From: Vibrio splendidus
GTDB taxonomy: Bacteria > Pseudomonadota > Gammaproteobacteria > Enterobacterales > Vibrionaceae
DNA length: 64,000 nt
Assembly: GCF_024347615.1 (NCBI RefSeq)
Contig: NZ_AP025508.1
Span: forward strand, 868,001 to 932,000
Direction of reading: 5' to 3'
Under the pieces are notes generated by a model. The model was given only the letters and a program-made list of their open reading frames with translations, searched no databases and was not told where the DNA came from. A program made the position numbers and the translations under genes. Below are positions 47,125 to 56,361 of this stretch, in pieces. The stretch's first letter is position 1. The number at the start of each line of letters is the position of its first letter.

Positions 47125-48925
47125 GGTGCTTGCTCAATGTCCAAAAATTAAAAAAGTTGTACCACTGAAGCGGTGCTTTCAGTGTGTAGTGCTCAAGTCG
47201 GTCTGCGTATTTTTGCACGACTTGCTGTAAATATTGTTCGCGAGTTTTTCTGGGTAGTTCTACCTTGTCGCTAAAATGCTCGAAATAGACATTAAAATGC
47301 GGCTTAGATTGTGAGTCATCACGTAGCCCAAATAATAGAAATACTGGCGCTTTGAGAACAGAGGCTAACATAAATGGCCCTTGAGGGAAGGGCGCTTCCT
47401 TACCCAAGAACTCAGCCCATACTGAACGGCTCTCTTTGCTGGTGGAGGTTCTATCGCCAACAATCACAATCCACTCACCTTGTTCCAATTTCTGTTGCAA
47501 CAAGATAGCAGTATCAGGCCCCATTGAAGTTACCTGAATCAGGTTTAAATCAGACTGCGGGTTGACCGCTTTCATCACCGAATTAAAACGTTCAGCGTGC
47601 TCGGTAAAAACCAGTGCATTGATTTTGATGTTTGAGTGTCTGCGACCTAAAGCGCGGCACAATTCGATGTTGCCAAGATGAGAACCTAGGATTAGCACAC
47701 CTTGCTTATTTGCCACCATGCTCTCAAATTGTTCTTGACCATGAATCGTCAGGTTATCGACCGAAAAATCCCCTTTCCATGCAGCCAACTTGTCTAGCAT
47801 GGTATGGCCAAACGAGAGCAGATGGTTATAACTGGTTAATTCCGCTGGTAACTCAATATTCTGTTGTTCAGCGTATGCCTTAAGCTGAAATAGGTACTGT
47901 TCTGAGGCGTTTCGTGCACGTTTGCCCGTTAGATGGTAGTAACGCATCACACCGCGTAAAATCAGATTAAATACGCCTCGGCCTAACAAGGTATAAACGG
48001 CCAATAACAGTTTGATTCCCAGCACAGTGCCGCGTTCTTGAGTACGTGACCAATGGGGTTGTTCTGAACCTATCTGTTCGGAATTTACCTGTCTTGAATC
48101 TGCCGAGGAATCTTGGCTATTTTCAGCCGATAACTTCTTCGCTGAATCCGACTTGAAATGACGCGCGATCAGTTTTGGTGCTCTTGGCAGCATGCCGAAG
48201 AACAGTCGCGTGTGCATCCAACTGATTTTTACGTTGTCCCACAGTGCATCGAAATGAGAGATACCATTCTCTGGGTAGATAACACGCGTTTCAACGAAGT
48301 CGATATCGCAGCCTTCCCAATACAGGCGAACCAGAATCTCGATATCAAAGTCCATTCTCGAACCGACATCGTATTTATTCAGTACGGTTTGCGTCTTATC
48401 GATTGGATACGCTCTAAAGCCACACATGCTGTCTTTAATTGATAAAGAAAGGGTTTCTATCCATACCCAGATATGTGTCGCGTAGCGTCCGTAGAGCCTT
48501 GCCTTAGGCACGCTCTCGTCATAGACCGGCTGACCCGAGATAAGTTGCAGGGGCTTAGTTTGTGAAGCTTGGATTAATGCGGGTAGGGCGTCTAGGTCAT
48601 GTTGCCCATCAGCATCAATCTGAATGGCATGACTAAAGCCGAGCTCTTGCGCTCGCTTAATGCCCGCCTTTACTGCGCCGCCTTTGCCTTGGTTCTGATC
48701 AAGTGTTGCCAAAGTCACGCTTGGGCTATCGGCAAGTGGAGTCAGAAACTGTTTGGTCTCGAGTTCACTTCCATCATCAACAATAATGATCGGAAGTTTG
48801 AAATTAAGAAGTGATGAGACCACCGAGGGCATGGTTGCGCCGTGGTTAAAGCACGGAATTAGGAAGCAAGCCTTGTAGTTGCTTTCTTCAAGTGCGTGTT
48901 GAGAAACAGCCTCGGCGCTATTCAC
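47102..48925 (-). CDS. apeJ: Glycosyltransferase-acyltransferase fusion (ApeJ-type)
   Basis: A 607-residue two-domain protein. The N-terminal ~260 residues are a GT2 glycosyltransferase (FLIPCFNHG, IIIVDDGS, IQIDADGQHD). A polar Ser/Gln-rich linker (about 265-300) follows. The C-terminal part is an LpxL/HtrB-like acyltransferase, with GSHLGNIELCRALG as the HX4E motif and GDRTS downstream. It probably couples the aryl polyene to a sugar or lipid core at the inner membrane. It overlaps the dehydratase gene by 8 bp. Confidence 0.9.
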   Translation of the reverse strand: MNSAEAVSQHALEESNYKACFLIPCFNHGATMPSVVSSLLNFKLPIIIVDDGSELETKQFLTPLADSPSVTLATLDQNQGKGGAVKAGIKRAQELGFSHAIQIDADGQHDLDALPALIQASQTKPLQLISGQPVYDESVPKARLYGRYATHIWVWIETLSLSIKDSMCGFRAYPIDKTQTVLNKYDVGSRMDFDIEILVRLYWEGCDIDFVETRVIYPENGISHFDALWDNVKISWMHTRLFFGMLPRAPKLIARHFKSDSAKKLSAENSQDSSADSRQVNSEQIGSEQPHWSRTQERGTVLGIKLLLAVYTLLGRGVFNLILRGVMRYYHLTGKRARNASEQYLFQLKAYAEQQNIELPAELTSYNHLLSFGHTMLDKLAAWKGDFSVDNLTIHGQEQFESMVANKQGVLILGSHLGNIELCRALGRRHSNIKINALVFTEHAERFNSVMKAVNPQSDLNLIQVTSMGPDTAILLQQKLEQGEWIVIVGDRTSTSKESRSVWAEFLGKEAPFPQGPFMLASVLKAPVFLLFGLRDDSQSKPHFNVYFEHFSDKVELPRKTREQYLQQVVQKYADRLEHYTLKAPLQWYNFFNFWTLSKHHDEKESK

Positions 48926-49280
48926 TTTTCTCTCCCAGCTTCATTTTGCCTGAAGAGTGAGTTTGTTCGCCATTGTTCGACGTGTAACTAAAGCTCAATT
49001 TATCTTTGTCAGCATCCCACTTGAGTGACAGCTGAATGGTCGAATCAGGCAGGATCGGCTCTTGGAACTTGATGACTTCCATGCCTTTAAAGTAACCAGG
49101 GACATTCAGCTCTTGAACTGCATAGTGAAGTGCCCAATCAATCTGTGTAACACCCGGAAGAATAGGGAAGTTCTTGAAGTGCCCCTTAAAATCGGTGATG
49201 TCCCCAGTAACATGGAGTGTCAAAGTCGATTCTTTCTCTATAGTGTCAACAGCAATGACGTTTGGTTTTCTCTTATCCAT
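48918..49280 (-). CDS. apeI: APE FabZ-like dehydratase (ApeI-type)
   Basis: A 120-residue hotdog protein. The motif FKGHFKNFPILPGVTQIDWA matches the FabA/FabZ HFPGxPxxPGV region, with the catalytic His. It is a single hotdog domain, paired in function with apeP. An 89-bp gap separates it from the ligase upstream. Confidence 0.87.
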   Translation of the reverse strand: MDKRKPNVIAVDTIEKESTLTLHVTGDITDFKGHFKNFPILPGVTQIDWALHYAVQELNVPGYFKGMEVIKFQEPILPDSTIQLSLKWDADKDKLSFSYTSNNGEQTHSSGKMKLGEKSE

Positions 49281-49369
49281 GGCGCGTGCTTAGAATCCTT
49301 GGGCTGAAAATGGGTGTTGTGACAAAAATATAAAAAGACAGTCTCAGTGTAAAACACGATAAGCGATTT

Positions 49370-50758
49370 CTATGATTTTACGAGCTGCTCTATGTGAGAG
49401 GTTAACCGCTTACCTTGGCTGTTGAGGGGAATCTCGTCAACAACACGATATTTTCTTGGGATGGCGATCGGTTCTAACCACTTTCTCAACTCTGAACGCA
49501 GCATCAACCAGAATTTACCTTTACTCATGGTGGCGAGTTTCGCTTGGCCTTCCTCTGATAATACCAAAACCGACGCTAAGATTAAGCGCTCAGGTTCTTC
49601 AAATGGAATCACCACGCACTCACTGATCCAAGGAAGTTGCTCTAGTCGCTTTTCGACTTCAACCAGTGATACTCGTTTTTCTTCTATCTTGATCACTCGA
49701 TCGGTTCGGCCTTTCAATATGAATTGATTGCTCGAGACCATTTCGCACTCATCGGCGGTTTGATACCAGTTGTTTTTGTCGATGTACGGCGACAATAACT
49801 TAATGCAATTCTCACTGTCGAGACTAGCCTCAATACAGTCAAAAAGCTGCCAAGGTGTTTGAGCGCTCTCTTGCTGACGAAATGCGATACCGCCGGTTTC
49901 AGTGCTACCAAAAACCTCGATGGGCAAATGTCCTAACAAGTTAAGTGCTTGGTGAGCCGATTCGGTTGGTAAAGGGCCACCAGAAGAGAACACACCAGCT
50001 AGCTGTGCAGGTTTTGTCTCGTGTTTTAATCGCTTGAGTAGCGCAGGGCTACTGATCAGCACGCTCTGTTTGTTAGCGTGAGATAGGATTTGTTCAGGGT
50101 ACTCAAGATTGTGTCGAGCAAATGGAACACCAGAACAAAGTGGCCATAAAATTCGGAACAACAGACCATAGATATGTTGGTGTGAGACTGTACTGTGGAC
50201 TCGGTTGCCCTTAAGTAAATCGCCCCAGTTTTTATCTAGCTGAGCGATTTCAATATCTAGGTGCTCTAAGGTTTTGTCTATAGCTTTGGGCGTACCACTT
50301 GAACCTGAAGTAAACAGGGTCAAGTGGATGGCTGCCAAATCAATGGGCGCAAGATTATCGATTAGAGGTTGTTGTGCTTTGGGGTTTGAGTCCAATAAGT
50401 TTTGGATATTGCGAACATCACTAACCTCAACTTCACCAATCGAGTCATCAACTAACAGGCAGTCAAAATGTTCACTCAGCTCGGCAAGCGCACAGGGCTG
50501 GTAGTTGCCCGGTAAGATGATGTGTTTTTCGCTGACGGCGCATGCCAAAAAGGCCACCGAAAATAGGTAGCTGTCTTGGGTGCAAATCGCAACTCGTTGA
50601 AAAGGGGATGAAGATAAAAGGTGTACGAGTTGAGATAAGTCGTCGTTAAATGTTTGCCAAGTAATCTCACTATTGTCGTCAAAGCAGACAATAGATTCAG
50701 GGGCTCGGTTTTGACTGAGGAGTTCAGACAATGAGATGTAAGATACGGTTTGGGTCAT
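49370..50758 (-). CDS. apeH: Aryl-acid AMP ligase (ApeH-type)
   Basis: A 462-residue ANL-superfamily adenylating enzyme. The phosphate-binding loop is TLFTSGSSGTPKAIDK; the aromatic/ATP motif is EVFGSTETGGIAFR, and KGRTDRVIKIEEKRV is the hinge. It would activate the aryl starter acid (4-coumarate or 4-hydroxybenzoate) and load it on an ACP. It lies 6 bp after apeG. Confidence 0.9.
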   Translation of the reverse strand: MTQTVSYISLSELLSQNRAPESIVCFDDNSEITWQTFNDDLSQLVHLLSSSPFQRVAICTQDSYLFSVAFLACAVSEKHIILPGNYQPCALAELSEHFDCLLVDDSIGEVEVSDVRNIQNLLDSNPKAQQPLIDNLAPIDLAAIHLTLFTSGSSGTPKAIDKTLEHLDIEIAQLDKNWGDLLKGNRVHSTVSHQHIYGLLFRILWPLCSGVPFARHNLEYPEQILSHANKQSVLISSPALLKRLKHETKPAQLAGVFSSGGPLPTESAHQALNLLGHLPIEVFGSTETGGIAFRQQESAQTPWQLFDCIEASLDSENCIKLLSPYIDKNNWYQTADECEMVSSNQFILKGRTDRVIKIEEKRVSLVEVEKRLEQLPWISECVVIPFEEPERLILASVLVLSEEGQAKLATMSKGKFWLMLRSELRKWLEPIAIPRKYRVVDEIPLNSQGKRLTSHIEQLVKS

Positions 50759-50764
50759 AACAAT

Positions 50765-51322
50765 TTAACTCTGACGAATGCGCTGTCTTACCACCCACTC
50801 TCCTGCAAAGAGTAACCCGGCGAACAAATAGCTGAGTAAGCCATTGTATAGGGTCCAGATTTCAAGAGGCTGGAAGCAGGTATAAAAGGCGATAGAGCCA
50901 TTGATAACAAAGAATAAACACCAAACTTTGGTGACTTTTCGTGTGTAATCAACGCCACTTTGCGGAAGTTCAGGCTCTTGGAGTCGAGCAAGACGTTCGA
51001 TAATGCTTTGCGGTTGCCATAGGCTTGAAGCGAATACAGCCAACATACAAACATTAACGATGACTGGATAATAGGTTAACCAGCCATGCTGTTTGAAGGC
51101 TAACCCTAATGCCAATAGAACAATTCCGGCACTTCCACTGATCCAAGCTAGGTGTTTTAGCTCTTTGATCTTAGCCTGACTGCCGGTGAAAATGCGGACA
51201 GCAAAGATAGCGGCTAAGACGATACCAACGGTTTGTAGGCCAAACTTGTTGAGTCCAAAGTAAACCGCTATTGGATAAGTGAAAAGTATGATTGCCGACA
51301 ATAAAGTCAGCAGAGGACGCAT
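50765..51322 (-). CDS. apeG: COG4648-type membrane protein (ApeG-type)
   Basis: A 185-residue inner-membrane protein with about five hydrophobic segments, no known catalytic motif. Such proteins sit between the ACPs and the ligase in aryl-polyene clusters; role unknown. Its ATG shares one base with the apeF stop. Confidence 0.82.
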   Translation of the reverse strand: MRPLLTLLSAIILFTYPIAVYFGLNKFGLQTVGIVLAAIFAVRIFTGSQAKIKELKHLAWISGSAGIVLLALGLAFKQHGWLTYYPVIVNVCMLAVFASSLWQPQSIIERLARLQEPELPQSGVDYTRKVTKVWCLFFVINGSIAFYTCFQPLEIWTLYNGLLSYLFAGLLFAGEWVVRQRIRQS

Positions 51323-51579
51323 TAGGCGTCCTTCAATAGTTCAACCACAGACTCCACAACGTCATTAACGGTGCGTACTGCTTTGAACTCTTCAGGTTTG
51401 ATCTTCTTACCCGTTACGTTCTGTAAATGAACGACCAAATCAACCGCATCAATGCTGTCTAGGTCTAGGTCGAGATAAAGGTGTGCTTCAGGCGTGATAT
51501 CTTCGGCATCAAGCTCAAACAGCTCAATAAGCGCATCTTTAACCTGGTTGTATACTTCTTGTTGGTTCGCTTGTGTCAT
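51322..51579 (-). CDS. apeF: Acyl carrier protein (ApeF-type)
   Basis: An 85-residue ACP. The phosphopantetheine attachment Ser is S42 in LDLDLDSIDAVDL. It is acidic throughout, as expected. It is one of two tandem ACPs; in the studied system they differ in which enzymes they serve. Confidence 0.94.
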   Translation of the reverse strand: MTQANQQEVYNQVKDALIELFELDAEDITPEAHLYLDLDLDSIDAVDLVVHLQNVTGKKIKPEEFKAVRTVNDVVESVVELLKDA

Positions 51580-51589
51580 AAAGATCTGT

Positions 51590-51850
51590 CTAGTTGTTTG
51601 TTTGAGAAGAGATGTAGTTCGCTAGATTTTCAACTGACGCAAAGTGCTGTCGAGTGTTTGAATCGTCGGCATCGATAACAATGTTGTACTTTTTCTTGAT
51701 AGCAAGACCAAGCTCAAGTGCATCGATAGAATCTAGTCCAAGTCCATCACCAAATAGTGGAGCTTCTGTTTCAATCTCATCAATGCTCATGTCTTCAAGG
51801 TTCAATGCGTCGATGATCAGTTGTTTCAGTTCGTTGTGTAATGTTTCCAC
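51590..51850 (-). CDS. apeE: Acyl carrier protein (ApeE-type)
   Basis: An 86-residue ACP with attachment Ser S41 in GLGLDSIDALEL. It ends 10 bp before apeF and starts 104 bp after apeD; that upstream gap could hold an internal promoter, though none was identified. Confidence 0.94.
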   Translation of the reverse strand: METLHNELKQLIIDALNLEDMSIDEIETEAPLFGDGLGLDSIDALELGLAIKKKYNIVIDADDSNTRQHFASVENLANYISSQTNN

Positions 51851-51954
51851 TTTGGCCTACTTAATGCTTTATCTGAATGCTGCTTTAAGGGGGCGATTCT
51901 ACATTATGCGATGTATTTTCGAAATGCCGATATCGCCGGTTGTTTATTGATGAG

Positions 51955-52725
51955 CTAAATGTTTTCTTCGGAAGGGAATATAGTATGTGCAAGATGATGA
52001 TTAAGGCGTCTTGCTGCCGAAGTTAAGTTATTTGCATTTTCAATAAATGGTGCGACTTCTATTTTACCTTTCACCGCGATATGAAAAAAGGGTTTCGTCG
52101 CAGGAACTTGATACCATTGTTTCTCTTTCGTTAAGAATGTCGGAGAAACCGTAATATGAATCACGCGTAAATCGGTTTGTGTTCGAGTAGCAATTTGCGC
52201 CGCACCACGTTGTAAGGATGGTTCAATTCCCGGCGTTGTGCGAGTTCCTTCGGGAAAAACCAGCAGTACATTGCCACGAGCGAAACGTTCTTCACAGCGT
52301 TCTAAAAGATCGTCAGGTGCTTGATTGGGTATATAACCTGCCGCTTTAACGATCCTCTTCATAAATGGGTTTTCCCATATTGCCGCTTTGACGAGGCAAT
52401 CACATTGAGGAAGTTGAGAGGCGATCAGCACATAGTCGATTAAGCTCGGATGGTTGGCAACGATGATGCAGTTGCGATCTTCACGTAGCAGCTCGGCACC
52501 ATCAATTCTGTAATCAATTGCGCCTGTGAACTTCATGATTTGGCAAAAAGCATTGAATGAGAAGCGAATCAGTCGCTGAACTTTGAGCTCTCTTTGAATG
52601 GTGTTTGATGTGGTGAGTGCGATCGAAGGCAAGATCAAAAAGCTGAGAACTAAGCCTCCCAGCCCAAAAGTGGTAAAGCAGAACCCTGTCGCAAACACTC
52701 GCCAATATTGGTCTAACTTGCTCAT
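51955..52725 (-). CDS. apeD: Lysophospholipid-type acyltransferase (ApeD-type)
   Basis: A 256-residue PlsC-family acyltransferase with one N-terminal membrane segment (about 15-38). The HX4D motif is H92-P-S-L-I-D97 and the second block is VFPEGTRT. It is a candidate for transferring the polyene or a fatty acyl chain onto the lipid core. It overlaps apeC by 4 bp. Confidence 0.88.
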   Translation of the reverse strand: MSKLDQYWRVFATGFCFTTFGLGGLVLSFLILPSIALTTSNTIQRELKVQRLIRFSFNAFCQIMKFTGAIDYRIDGAELLREDRNCIIVANHPSLIDYVLIASQLPQCDCLVKAAIWENPFMKRIVKAAGYIPNQAPDDLLERCEERFARGNVLLVFPEGTRTTPGIEPSLQRGAAQIATRTQTDLRVIHITVSPTFLTKEKQWYQVPATKPFFHIAVKGKIEVAPFIENANNLTSAARRLNHHLAHTIFPSEENI

Positions 52726-53471
52726 AGCTGTGTTCCTGTCTTGGCGTTATTTATCCACGACCAAGTTTGGTGCTTGCCAGCAACAGTCCACTTATTTGTA
52801 CCCAATAAGATATGTTGGAGCGTTTGTAGCCCTTGTGGTAACCCGGAAGATGCTTGGTTGGCTTCTACTGTTCTAGTAATAGAGTATTCACCGCCAGTCG
52901 TGAGCACTAAACCCAGAGCATAATCGGCATAGTACTGAGTTTCGTATTCTTGATAAAGCTCAGGCAGCGGTTGGTCAAAGTCGATGACTAAGACACGATG
53001 CGATGGGTATTGGTGAAGATAAAGGTAAGCTTCAATCAGGGCGTTATGAAAGGTATCTTGCCCAGCAGCGATAGAGGTCAGTGGAATCGGCGCTTTTGCG
53101 GCAATCGTTGTGAGACCAGCAGCGGTATTGTGCACCGACTGCGAGAACGCCATTGGTGAGGCGTCATCACCTTCTAAGATTGATTGAATCAATGTGGCAG
53201 TTCGGTGCAGCTCACCATGTCGGCTGGCAAAAACCAGAAAATCAACCGAGGTGTCTTTTAATAGAGTCAATGCGGTTTGGACGGCAAGCTTACTTTGCAG
53301 GCTCATTCGGCGACGCATCATCGGCGGGATGGCTTTAAATTCAGTTGAGCCATCTTGTGGCCAATCTAAATTTGTACTCCATGTTTGCCATTCGGCAACG
53401 GAATTGAGCCCCGCAGAATTTGCAGACCATTTCTCAATATTAAACGACATTAATTGGGATTGATTTGACAT
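52722..53471 (-). CDS. apeC: Cysteine-less ketosynthase partner (ApeC-type chain-length factor)
   Basis: A 249-residue truncated beta-ketoacyl synthase fold. Where active ketosynthases have a nucleophilic Cys, this has H114-N-T-A-A-G119, so it cannot condense on its own. In the studied aryl-polyene system ApeC is a chain-length factor bound to ApeO. It is first in the 17-gene minus-strand operon and divergent from the lipoprotein gene across 72 bp. Confidence 0.85.
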   Translation of the reverse strand: MSNQSQLMSFNIEKWSANSAGLNSVAEWQTWSTNLDWPQDGSTEFKAIPPMMRRRMSLQSKLAVQTALTLLKDTSVDFLVFASRHGELHRTATLIQSILEGDDASPMAFSQSVHNTAAGLTTIAAKAPIPLTSIAAGQDTFHNALIEAYLYLHQYPSHRVLVIDFDQPLPELYQEYETQYYADYALGLVLTTGGEYSITRTVEANQASSGLPQGLQTLQHILLGTNKWTVAGKHQTWSWINNAKTGTQL

Positions 53472-53543
53472 AGAGTATTGATTTGCTTTGGGTCTAACTA
53501 AATACTATGCGTGCTTATAAATAAACACAGGTAAGGAATTTAA

Positions 53544-53933
53544 ATGAAATTACTAAAAATAGCCGTTTCAATGTTATTCATATTCGTTCTTGCAGGGTGT
53601 GGACGTGTCCAACCTGTAATGAATGTTGAGGATACTCCAGTTGCACTTAATCTTCAAAGTAAACAGGTGAAATCAGCTATTTATGAGTCTGCTGAAAACC
53701 GAGGCTGGTTGGTTTCAGAAATAAAGCCTGGCTTGATCCGTGCAGAACTGTATGTTCGTTCACACCATGCTGTGATTGAAATTCCTTATAGTGACAAGTT
53801 TTACTCTATTCTTTACGTTGAATCAGAGAATTTGAAGTACGACGATGGTGAAATACACCGTAATTACAACCGTTGGGTTAATAACTTAAACGTTGATATT
53901 AAACGTAAGCTTGCACAAATGGCAGCTGAGTAA
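53544..53933 (+). CDS. Small lipoprotein at the head of the divergent APE arm
   Basis: A 129-residue lipoprotein with signal ending FVLAGC (C19). Similar small lipoproteins open aryl-polyene clusters (the apeA position), but I cannot name a function. The 72-bp gap to apeC must hold the divergent promoters; I saw no clear boxes. It is followed 28 bp later by the methyltransferase. Confidence 0.75.
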   Translation: MKLLKIAVSMLFIFVLAGCGRVQPVMNVEDTPVALNLQSKQVKSAIYESAENRGWLVSEIKPGLIRAELYVRSHHAVIEIPYSDKFYSILYVESENLKYDDGEIHRNYNRWVNNLNVDIKRKLAQMAAE

Positions 53934-53961
53934 TCCTCTATTATTTAAAGTTAGGTTTTTC

Positions 53962-55035
53962 GTGTCGGAATATAAATTAGATCCATTCAACGCATTAGAA
54001 GCAAAAACAGAAGCGCAGAAATTGTCTTTCGCTCCCATTGTTTTTCATACTGCCCGTACACTTCGTGATTTAGGTATCTTGAAAGCGTTAGATGACGCGG
54101 GTAATGATGGTTTACCTGCAGAGACTCTTTCGGAAATAACGGGTGTATCTGAGTACGGCGTAAAAGTTCTGCTTGATATGGCGTTAAGTGCTCATATTGT
54201 TACTTGGGACAAACCTAACTATAAAATGGCCAACCTTGGTTTTTACCTTCTGCACGATGGTATGACCAACGCAAACATGGATTTCACAGCCGATGTTTGT
54301 TACGCAGCGATGATGCATCTAACCGAAGCGATTGAAGAAGGCACACCTGCCGGCCTGAAGGAGCTGGGTGATTGGGAAACCATTTACCAAGGCTTGTCTC
54401 AATTGCCAGAAAAAGCCAAAGAGAGTTGGTTTAAGTTCGATCACTTCTATTCGGACCGTTCGTTCCCTGTTTTGCTTGAGAAAGTCTTCAGCAAGAAACC
54501 TAAATCGCTAGTGGATATCGGTGGTAACACCGGTAAGTGGGCAATGCAGTGCTGCAATCACGATTCAGATGTTGAGGTCACGATTGTTGATTTGCCGCAA
54601 CAGCTAGAAATGGCAATGGCAAACGCGACACAACATGGCCATCGAGACCGAGTGACTCCATTCCCAGCCAACATGCTCGACAAACAGCAAGCGCTGCCGA
54701 CGGGTGCGGATGTGTGGTGGATGAGCCAGTTCCTTGATTGCTTCTCGCCAATGGAGATTCTGAGCATATTAAAGCGTGTTCGCTCTCATATGTCAGAAGA
54801 CGCGACTGTCTATATCCTTGAACTGTTTTGGGATGCACAGAAATACGATGCGGCTTCTTATAGCTTAAACGCGACGTCTCTCTACTTTACCTGCTTGGCA
54901 AATGGCAACAGCCGTTTTTACCGCAGTGAAGATTTCTTAGAGATTGTTGAAGAAGCGGGTTTCGAAGTGGTAACTCGTACCGACGATATTGGTCTTGGTC
55001 ACACGCTTCTTGAATTGAAAGCTGGCGCGCAATAA
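53962..55035 (+). CDS. apeB: SAM-dependent methyltransferase (ApeB-type)
   Basis: I start it at the GTG at 53962 (AGG upstream, just after the lipoprotein gene) to give 357 residues; the open frame reaches back into the lipoprotein gene. An N-terminal winged-helix dimerisation region (about 20-90) is followed by an O-methyltransferase-like SAM motif, SLVDIGGNTGKWA near residue 175. It probably methylates the aryl hydroxyl or ring; the known V. fischeri-type aryl polyenes carry aryl methyl groups. Confidence 0.85.
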   Translation: MSEYKLDPFNALEAKTEAQKLSFAPIVFHTARTLRDLGILKALDDAGNDGLPAETLSEITGVSEYGVKVLLDMALSAHIVTWDKPNYKMANLGFYLLHDGMTNANMDFTADVCYAAMMHLTEAIEEGTPAGLKELGDWETIYQGLSQLPEKAKESWFKFDHFYSDRSFPVLLEKVFSKKPKSLVDIGGNTGKWAMQCCNHDSDVEVTIVDLPQQLEMAMANATQHGHRDRVTPFPANMLDKQQALPTGADVWWMSQFLDCFSPMEILSILKRVRSHMSEDATVYILELFWDAQKYDAASYSLNATSLYFTCLANGNSRFYRSEDFLEIVEEAGFEVVTRTDDIGLGHTLLELKAGAQ

Positions 55036-55060
55036 AAAATAACAAACATGGCTTAAATTA

Positions 55061-56302
55061 ATGAAAAAACTGTCAACTCAAGTAGTGATCATCGGAGCTG
55101 GGCCATCAGGGTCTATTGCCGCGTCTTTGCTTCACAAAAAAGGCATCGATGTACGAGTGATTGAAAAGAGCCTTTTCCCGCGCTTTTCTATTGGTGAAAG
55201 CTTGTTACCGGCTTGCATGGAAGTGATTGAACAAGCTGGCATGAGCGAAGCGGTGGCTGACGCTAACTTCCAATTTAAAGATGGTGCCGCTTTTCGTAAA
55301 AATGGCGTGTACACCGCGTTCAATTTTGAAGATAAGTTCTCTGCTGGGCCGGGAACCACGTTTCAGGTTCAGCGAGGGGCCTTTGATAAGGTGTTAGCAG
55401 ACACAGCCGAAGCACAAGGCGTTACTATTGATTATCAACATGAGTTGATGGGTATTAACTTCACTGAAGACAGCACCATTTTAGACGTACAAGTGCTTGA
55501 TGGAGAACACTATCAGCTAGAAGCTCAATACGTGCTGGATGGCAGTGGATTTGGTCGCGTGCTACCTAAGATGCTTGATTTAGAGGAGCCATCATCGCTT
55601 CCTCCACGCAAAGCTATTTTTACGCACATTAACGATCATATTGCAGAAATTGATACCAATCTAGAATATGACCGTAACAAAATCCTGATCTCGGTGCATC
55701 CAACCAACCCTGATGTCTGGTACTGGTTGATTCCATTTAGCAACGGTGTTTCTTCGTTTGGTATTGTCGGGGAGCCTAAGTTCTTTGAATCATACCCACA
55801 AGATAAGATTGCCGCGATTAAGCAACTGGCAACAGAAGAGCCGGGTTTGGCTGAGATACTGGCAAATGCAGAGTATCCGAACCCTGCGGGCGAAATCGGT
55901 GGTTATTCTGCCAACGTAAAGCACCTGGCAACAGACAAGTATGCGCTGCTGGGTAATGCCGGTGAGTTTCTTGACCCTGTTTTTTCATCAGGCGTGACGA
56001 TTGCGATGAAGTCAGCTCAGTTTGCCGTTGAGTGCGTAGAAAAACAGCTCAATGGTGAAAGAGTTGATTGGGATCGTGATTATGCAGATCCATTGATGAC
56101 CGGAGTAAACACATTTAGAACCTATGTCGAGGGGTGGTACTCAGGTACCTTGCAGGATGTGATTTTCTATCAAGACCCCAACCCGAAGATTAAGCAAATG
56201 GTGTGTTCTATTTTGGCTGGTTACGCATGGGATCAAAGTAACCCCTATGTGAAAGAATCAAAACGCCGACTGACGACACTGTCGGAGATATGCCGAAGCT
56301 AG
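55061..56302 (+). CDS. FAD-dependent oxidoreductase with flavin-halogenase motifs
   Basis: A 413-residue flavoprotein. FAD motif GAGPSGS (residues 12-18); RFSIGESLLP (41-50) is shared with CmlS/PltA-like enzymes. K73 in FQFKDGAAF sits where flavin halogenases have the catalytic Lys. W220-Y-W-L-I-P225 fits the WxWxIP halogenase signature. The second FAD region is LLGNAGEFLDPVFSSGV. It is last in the divergent arm, 25 bp after the methyltransferase. It could halogenate the aryl ring, or be a hydroxylase or oxidase of the same fold. Confidence 0.85.
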   Translation: MKKLSTQVVIIGAGPSGSIAASLLHKKGIDVRVIEKSLFPRFSIGESLLPACMEVIEQAGMSEAVADANFQFKDGAAFRKNGVYTAFNFEDKFSAGPGTTFQVQRGAFDKVLADTAEAQGVTIDYQHELMGINFTEDSTILDVQVLDGEHYQLEAQYVLDGSGFGRVLPKMLDLEEPSSLPPRKAIFTHINDHIAEIDTNLEYDRNKILISVHPTNPDVWYWLIPFSNGVSSFGIVGEPKFFESYPQDKIAAIKQLATEEPGLAEILANAEYPNPAGEIGGYSANVKHLATDKYALLGNAGEFLDPVFSSGVTIAMKSAQFAVECVEKQLNGERVDWDRDYADPLMTGVNTFRTYVEGWYSGTLQDVIFYQDPNPKIKQMVCSILAGYAWDQSNPYVKESKRRLTTLSEICRS

Positions 56303-56361
56303 GTGGTCGATTAAGGTGTAGCAACATGCTAAAGCATCATAATGATAAAGCCTATAAATCA

